Positions 59,076 to 64,000 of a stretch of DNA of 64,000 nt are shown here, one piece after another. A program made the position numbers and the translations under genes. A model generated the notes under the pieces. It did not search any database. It was given only the letters and a program-made list of their open reading frames with translations, and was not told the DNA's origin. The stretch comes from Asparagopsis taxiformis (Eukaryota > Rhodophyta > Florideophyceae > Bonnemaisoniales > Bonnemaisoniaceae): NCBI GenBank assembly GCA_030407315.1, contig JALQPE010000216.1, forward strand, positions 1 through 64,000, in the 5' to 3' direction. The first letter of the stretch is position 1. Every line of letters begins with the position of its first letter.

Positions 59076-59951
59076 ATGACGCCCAGTTCGCCCGCCCGCG
59101 CGCGCGCCTACTGCAAGCTGCAAATGTCGCCGGTGAGCGATCTTTCCAGCGCGCCCACGCCGCCCTGCGAGGTGGACAAATGGCTACGCGACGCCGATGC
59201 ACCCGAAGCGCACGCGCAGTTGAACGCTTCCGATCACCAATTATTGCTTCTCTGCGAGCCTGCCATCGCTGCATTCCCTTCCGCCGCGCTGCCAGACACG
59301 CTGTCCGAGGCCGACGCGCCCGATGCGCCCGATGTGGACGCGCTGCCGCATGCAGAACTGTTTGCCACATTGGCCGATTTGTACGACGTCAATGCATGCT
59401 CCATGGCTTTTCGTCATCACGACCTCGATTCCTCTCATGTGCAGCGTCGCCCGTCCTCCGCGTCCTCCCGCTCGTCGCCGAGACGAGCCAATCCCGATGC
59501 ACATCGAGACGCCGCTTCGCCGTCAGACACCTCGCCTGAGATTGGCCCCATGGATGCGCACCCGTCGTTGCTCTCGTCGCCGGCTACCTCGTCTGGTAAG
59601 CCGCATGCGATCCCCGCGCGCACGCGTAGACCGCGCCGCCCCGCCAAGCGTAGTGCGAGGGAGCGTGATGCCGCTCGCTCCAAGCGCTCCAAGAGCGCGA
59701 CCAGAGAGCTCGATTCCGCCGCGCGTGGAAAGACTAGATCGACTAGTAGACTGGAGAGAAAGGCTAGACAGAGACAGATGGTGCCGGTTGCAACAGTGGA
59801 ATCCGACGAGAGGAATATGCCCGTTCGTGAACGATGTATTAGATGTGATACGCGAGCTGCCGAAACGCCTATGATGCGTAAGGGCCCCGATGGTTGTCGG
59901 TCGCTATGTAATGCGTGCGGGCTCAAGTGGAGTCGGCATGGAGTCTATTAG
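59076..59951 (+). CDS. GATA-type zinc-finger transcription factor (class-C-like finger at extreme C terminus)
   Basis: 291 residues from the ATG at 59076 (MTPSSPARARAYCKLQMSP); an in-frame ATG-less extension upstream is ignored. The first 200 residues are Ala/Pro/Ser/Asp-rich, then a basic region (RRPAKRSARERDAARSKRSK) that looks like a nuclear localisation signal. The finger is ERCIRCDTRAAETPMMRKGP followed by DGCRSLCNACGLKWSRHG, a C-x2-C-x20-C-x2-C spacing with the TPMMR-x-GP loop of plant class C (ZML/TIFY-associated) GATA factors. The protein stops three residues after the finger, so the usual basic tail is absent. Binds GATA-like sites by inference. GC content is well above its neighbours. 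Confidence 0.9.
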   Translation: MTPSSPARARAYCKLQMSPVSDLSSAPTPPCEVDKWLRDADAPEAHAQLNASDHQLLLLCEPAIAAFPSAALPDTLSEADAPDAPDVDALPHAELFATLADLYDVNACSMAFRHHDLDSSHVQRRPSSASSRSSPRRANPDAHRDAASPSDTSPEIGPMDAHPSLLSSPATSSGKPHAIPARTRRPRRPAKRSARERDAARSKRSKSATRELDSAARGKTRSTSRLERKARQRQMVPVATVESDERNMPVRERCIRCDTRAAETPMMRKGPDGCRSLCNACGLKWSRHGVY

Positions 59952-60916
59952 CGTGTATAGTTGACTAAAGCAAGCATTGGTTCATCTATGGTGATCAAGT
60001 CGAGTAGGCGGCGCGGTGCGATGCGATGCGATGCAATGCAATGCCATGTTTTGGCTGTGCAGCACAGCCGAGCGCAGTGCGCTTGACTGCGCTTTGTGTA
60101 GAAGAAGGTGAATCTATCATTCAAATGTCGCCGATTAGCAAACTTTGTTGCCAGTCACACGACTGACGCAAGTGTTGGAAAGCACATGCAGCCGTAAACG
60201 TTGCGCAATTTTTGTTTCCTTTTCTTTTTATTGGCTATTTTTGGCCCGACTCATACTGACAGTCCATATTGATTGTACGTGCCATCAGTCTCGAGACCAA
60301 TCTTCCGGATGCGCCGTGTCACAATGACACATGACCTGTACATTTCCTCTTAAAATTTTGAAACAATTTGCTGACGTGTTTTGATGTACCCTTCAAACCA
60401 AACAGCCACAACTCGATATTCGCTGCCAAACTCGTGCCACTTGGACTTCAATCCTCCCGCCACTTGTACGCACCCGCCGAAAGATTCCGCAATCAACTTG
60501 CCCCTAACACGTGGACAGCATTTGTTTTCTTCTTGCAACCTATGGTCCGGCTTGCCACCGTGGAGGCTGCAATCACCAAAGCTGTGGTGGCCCGCTTGGG
60601 TAACAATTTTATAATGCTCCGTGCCCCGCAAATTCACCCTCCCTCTGGCACCCTCCAATATTCTGCAAAAAATCATATTCGTCCAATATTTTCATTGGCC
60701 ACTAGCGTCAAGGCCGCTCACGCAACCCCTGCTGCTTTAGAACAACACGTTGTCCAACATGCTGTAGCACACACTTATCGTACCATCTTCAAACTCACCC
60801 ATGATTCACTCACTTCCAACTCTACCATAACATTGTCACTCCCATCTCCCCCTCCCGCTCTTCAGACTTACCTCCGTCCGCTACCTCCACCCTCGTCTGC
60901 TCCCATATCTCCGACC
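59952..60916. other. Intergenic / possible 5' extension of Yippee gene
   Basis: About 965 bp. A GATGC/AATGC microsatellite is at about 60017-60044. From 60368 the Yippee frame stays open for 183 codons upstream of the conserved ATG; see the findings. No independent gene supported. Confidence 0.4.
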
Positions 60917-61495
60917 ATGGGCAAGCTCTATAAAACACTTCTTCCCGAAGGTAAGGTCTGGTCCTGTGACACGTGCAACACTCATTTGGCCTATCACGAC
61001 CACATCGTCTCTAAGAACTTTCAGGGTCGCCACGGACGCGCCTACCTCTTCTCCAACGTGTATGTTCAACCAAACGCTCCGACCCCTCGACTTGTGCGCC
61101 CTGCTGACTTCCGTTTCTTCCCCTGTCTGCAGTGTCAATATTGCCCTCGGTGAAGCTGTGGAAAGACGTCTGCTTACCGGTATACACACTGTCGCTGATA
61201 TTCACTGCAATATTTGCAACACTATCCTGGGCTGGAAATATGTACGCCATTCATCCAGTTTACTGTGAACAAACTACCCACCCCGTCTACTGACTTAATT
61301 GCTTGATGTGTTTGTACAGTTGGAAGCATTCGATGAGGCGCAAAAGTATAAGGAAAATAAGTACATAGTGGTAAGTGTGCCCTTGGCACCCCCATTCATC
61401 TATTTGTTCACTACAAACGTGTCTAACGCGTCGCTCTGTATTTGGTGGCTAAGCAGGAAAAGGCAAGGATGACCAAGGATAAAAGCTGGACCTGA
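60917..61495 (+). CDS. YPEL: Yippee-like protein (four exons)
   Basis: Exons 60917-61059, 61133-61241, 61320-61370 and 61457-61495 give 113 residues. Introns are 73, 78 and 86 bp with GTATGT/CAG, GTACGC/CAG and GTAAGT/CAG ends. The start [20 protein letters not shown] is followed by the Yippee zinc-binding set: C-x2-C in [21 protein letters not shown], then [20 protein letters not shown] with the second C-x2-C, and a tail with [15 protein letters not shown]. Yippee proteins are small nuclear/centrosomal zinc proteins of the MSS4/RabGEF-like fold; a cereblon-type fold relation is known. Length is normal. The four short exons hide it from ORF finders. Confidence 0.93.
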
Positions 61496-63040
61496 GCTCA
61501 GCCGAAAGCGCCCTGCTCATCTTCGCCCCAAACTGTATGAAGCTGTGGAGCTCCACAAGTTTCATTATTACTACCCAAACCATCTTCTATATTTATCTAG
61601 TATTTTTGATGTTGAAAACGACAATGCTTTCCTTGTAGATGTCAATCAACACATACTGCACCGTTCTGTGCGGGACCGCGCTTGATCAAAGCGACGGCAC
61701 AGCAACACAATCACTCGTTGTCATGTTACCAGTACAATAAACGAACACCGTTCTAACTCAAATGTTGAAGAAGATAGAAGCTGAAACAGAGCTGTGCTGT
61801 AGTCTAAATGTGGCAGGCGAGTGAGATAGGCGCATCTCGACATGCCAATTGTAGAAAAAATCTGCTCACTGGACAATCTCGACTATCCCCATTTCTCCAC
61901 CCATGATTGGCTGCGAGGAAGTCATAGTCTGCATCTCACATATGACACGTCTGCATGGAGGATGCAAAGAATTATGATTACACAACAATGTAAGTGTCAA
62001 GTCCTATAGCTCAGATGTTATTGCGCAAACCGCTGCGGCCTCGATGTATGATTCTGCCCATAGGTGACGCGTCTTAGCATGCAAAATCAGAGTGCTTGAA
62101 CAATTCTGGAATCGTGTGATTGTTGCTAGCCTATTTGACGTCGTGATCAGTTAAATACCTGTGGCGCCTTGCTTTCTCCTCCTTTGTTGCTGATAGAATA
62201 TTGCACTTACTTTGTCATGATGTGAGGCCAAGAGCATGAATTCCTCACGATACACACTATCTACATTGTTGCTGCTCAGTAAGTCCATCAATACTGAGTG
62301 AGTAGATGAGTTATCAAAAGGACGCAAATCCGATTTGATTGGTCCACTTGGAAAAAAACGAAAAGTAATTCAGTGAGCTCCAGCATCAGTAATGACTAAT
62401 TTAATACTGCACACATCGGAGATTACATAGTTGAGCTCAAGATAATTGCCTTGTTGACAACTGAATCTTCCGTTTTTCAATTGTTGATGGAGAAGAGTTT
62501 CACGAATAGCATAACGGCAAGTGGGACTGCAGACGCCATCGGAACAGATACACATCGCTTGTGTGTACCAACAAGAATGTAGAAGTGAGATACTGAAATT
62601 TCAGTTGGACTCTGCTCGTGCATCAACTGTTGGACTTTGGGGGGGTTTGTTGAAGATATTTGTGGCTATGCAGCGAGTAAAAAATCTTGTAAACATCACC
62701 AAATATCTTCAATGCGCCAAAAGAGCTTCAGTTAACGGCTCGCAGAGAGCGGAGTGAAGGCGGTTCCAACAGCAAATGCGCCGCCCTGTCGCCACCCGCC
62801 ATCCGTCCAGCGCGTCATTCCCCGAACGGCGCGTCCGCCATTCGTCAGCCACTTGATATCGCACCCATTTTATCTGCCTTTCAACAAGCAGTGCGCATCT
62901 TTCCCTATATGCGCTACATAAGAGAATGCGGCGTCCGTAACAGCCTTGAACAGCCCGACTATTTCTAGACCAAACCGCCGCTAATACTTGCAGCTCACTG
63001 TCGCCGGCCCCGTCCTCCGCCCCGACCTATCCTCGTCTAG
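61496..63040. other. 1.5-kb stretch without a supported gene
   Basis: Small ORFs on both strands look like chance. A tRNA-like A-box (TAGCTCAGAT, near 62007) lies in a segment that does not fold as a tRNA. No repeats longer than a few bases were found by eye. The last part presumably holds the MEMO1 promoter. Confidence 0.4.
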
Positions 63041-63970
63041 ATGTCCGCGCGCAGGAGGAGAGCCACCCATGCCGGCTCGTGGTATGAAGCGTCCCCAGAT
63101 AAGCTTCGCAAGTCCCTGCAACGCTGGCTCGGTGACGCCGCGTCCGCACTCGGTAGCGGCGCCAACACTGAGGTGCATGCCATCATTGCACCGCATGCAG
63201 GCTTCTCCTACTCGGGTCGCACCGCTGCCTATGCCTATACCGGTGTAGATCCGTCCAAATTCTCGCGTGTAATTGTGCTTGGTCCTAGTCATCACGTCTA
63301 CCTCCGGGATCGCTGTGCGGTTTCCGGTGCGCACAAGTTGGAGACTCCGTTGGGAGAGCTGCCAGTTGACCGCGAGGTGGTCGATGGTTTGTTGGAAAAC
63401 TCCAACAGCTCCGCACGCTTTGTTACCATGGGGCCGGACATGGATGAAGCTGAGCATTCGATTGAGATGCATCTGCCCTACATTCGGCATGTTTTTGATG
63501 ATGTCAATGTGAAAGTTGTACCCATTGTTGTCGGATCGCTTAGTGAAGAGAAGGAGCGAGCTTTCGGTAGAGTGCTTTCTTCTTGGATTGGAGATGGTGA
63601 GACTTTTCTGGTAGTGTCGTCGGATTTTTGTCATTGGGGGTCACGCTTCGGTTACACCAGGGTGGATCGTAACGGTGGTTACATATGGCAAAGTATTGAG
63701 AGACTTGACAAAGAGGCTATGCGCTGTATCGAGTCTGGAGATCTGAGCGCCTTTTCTATCTATCAGAGGAGAACGGAAAATACGGTTTGTGGTCGTCACC
63801 CGATTGGTGTGCTCATGAGCGCACTGGAGTATTGCTCCGCACATTCCAATCGTACATTTACGACTCGCTTTGTGCGTTATGATCAGAGTTCACGCTGCAT
63901 GTCTATGACAGACTCAAGTGTTAGTTATGCCAGCGCCTGGGTGCAGACGCCCAACACTCCGCGCCAATAG
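63041..63970 (+). CDS. MEMO1: MEMO1-family protein
   Basis: 309 residues, single exon. Family landmarks: ATHAGSWYEASPDKL at the N terminus, IIAPHAGFSYSGRTAAYAY, VIVLGPSHHVYLRDRCAVSG, DEAEHSIEMHLPYIRHVF, FLVVSSDFCHWGSRFGYTR and TVCGRHPIGVLMSALEY, then SSVSYASAW at the end. The residues homologous to the copper/redox site (His in PHAG, His in the LGPSHH region, Cys in SSDFCHW) are present. In animals MEMO1 binds copper and acts in signalling, and the fold is related to aromatic-ring dioxygenases (LigB). The role in algae is unknown. The window ends 30 bp after the stop. Confidence 0.96.
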   Translation: MSARRRRATHAGSWYEASPDKLRKSLQRWLGDAASALGSGANTEVHAIIAPHAGFSYSGRTAAYAYTGVDPSKFSRVIVLGPSHHVYLRDRCAVSGAHKLETPLGELPVDREVVDGLLENSNSSARFVTMGPDMDEAEHSIEMHLPYIRHVFDDVNVKVVPIVVGSLSEEKERAFGRVLSSWIGDGETFLVVSSDFCHWGSRFGYTRVDRNGGYIWQSIERLDKEAMRCIESGDLSAFSIYQRRTENTVCGRHPIGVLMSALEYCSAHSNRTFTTRFVRYDQSSRCMSMTDSSVSYASAWVQTPNTPRQ

Positions 63971-64000
63971 AGCGTGGTGCAATATGACACTTCAACCAGT

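Noticed and set aside
62001..62068. tRNA-like segment with an A-box-like TAGCTCAGAT and partly pairing ends
   Set aside because: The ends pair only with a 2-nt insertion, no anticodon stem of five pairs forms, and there is no proper B-box. Probably chance or a very decayed tRNA-derived repeat.

Overview
This is a nuclear window from a photosynthetic eukaryote with compact, intron-poor genes. Nothing looks bacterial or viral: genes are monocistronic, several have short spliceosomal introns (about 76-135 bp, one of 327 bp, many with a CTAAC/CTGAC-like branch site), and products include Pol II subunit RPB3, ribosomal protein S16, BiP, CAF-1, THO and the signal peptidase complex. A plastid is implied by ferredoxin-type sulfite reductase with a transit-peptide exon, a two-repeat GDT1/PAM71-like transporter with a transit-like leader, and a DUF1995 protein. 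Mostly single-exon genes and some lineage-restricted families would fit a mesophilic red alga best, but that is an inference; I cannot name a species.

Bases 1 to about 9,060 are repeat and transposon territory. They hold two copies of an approximately 810-bp direct repeat (1-808 and 4262-5076), a broken double-stranded-beta-helix (2-oxoglutarate/Fe(II) dioxygenase-like) gene between them, a 5'-truncated Ty1/copia reverse transcriptase/RNase H remnant with a possible 3' LTR, and a complete-looking Tc1/mariner element (7488-9056) with 205-bp inverted repeats, TA target duplications and a DD34E transposase broken by one TAG codon.

From 9.6 kb onward the window is gene-dense on both strands. In order: a tiny three-exon zinc-finger protein, RPB3, sulfite reductase with an unusual C-terminal ribbon-helix-helix-like tail, ureidoglycine aminohydrolase, a DUF1995 protein, a GNAT acetyltransferase, RPS16, UFSP2, SPC3, THOC1, a mitochondrial-type PPR protein, CAF-1 p60, a tandem cluster of four small tubby/LOR-like barrel proteins (order A-B-B-A), an M1 aminopeptidase, a degenerate ARF-like GTPase, a small type I membrane protein, an M20 dipeptidase, a GDT1/PAM71-like transporter, an RRM/NCOA5-like RNA-binding protein, a possible orphan protein, a USP36-like deubiquitinase, TMCO1, BiP, an HCNGP/SAP30BP-like protein, a bZIP factor, WDR18/IPI3, a Cys-rich zinc-finger protein, a class-C-type GATA factor, Yippee and MEMO1.

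The genes do not form one pathway; they are a typical housekeeping stretch. Local groupings worth noting are TMCO1 and BiP (two ER proteins sharing a divergent promoter), UGlyAH and DUF1995 (stop codons only 4 bp apart), and the LOR-like tandem array. The most unusual items are the sulfite reductase tail, the A-B-B-A barrel family, the ARL GTPase lacking both its P-loop Lys and its catalytic Gln, the bZIP lacking its invariant Arg, and the repeat-flanked dioxygenase-like pseudogene.
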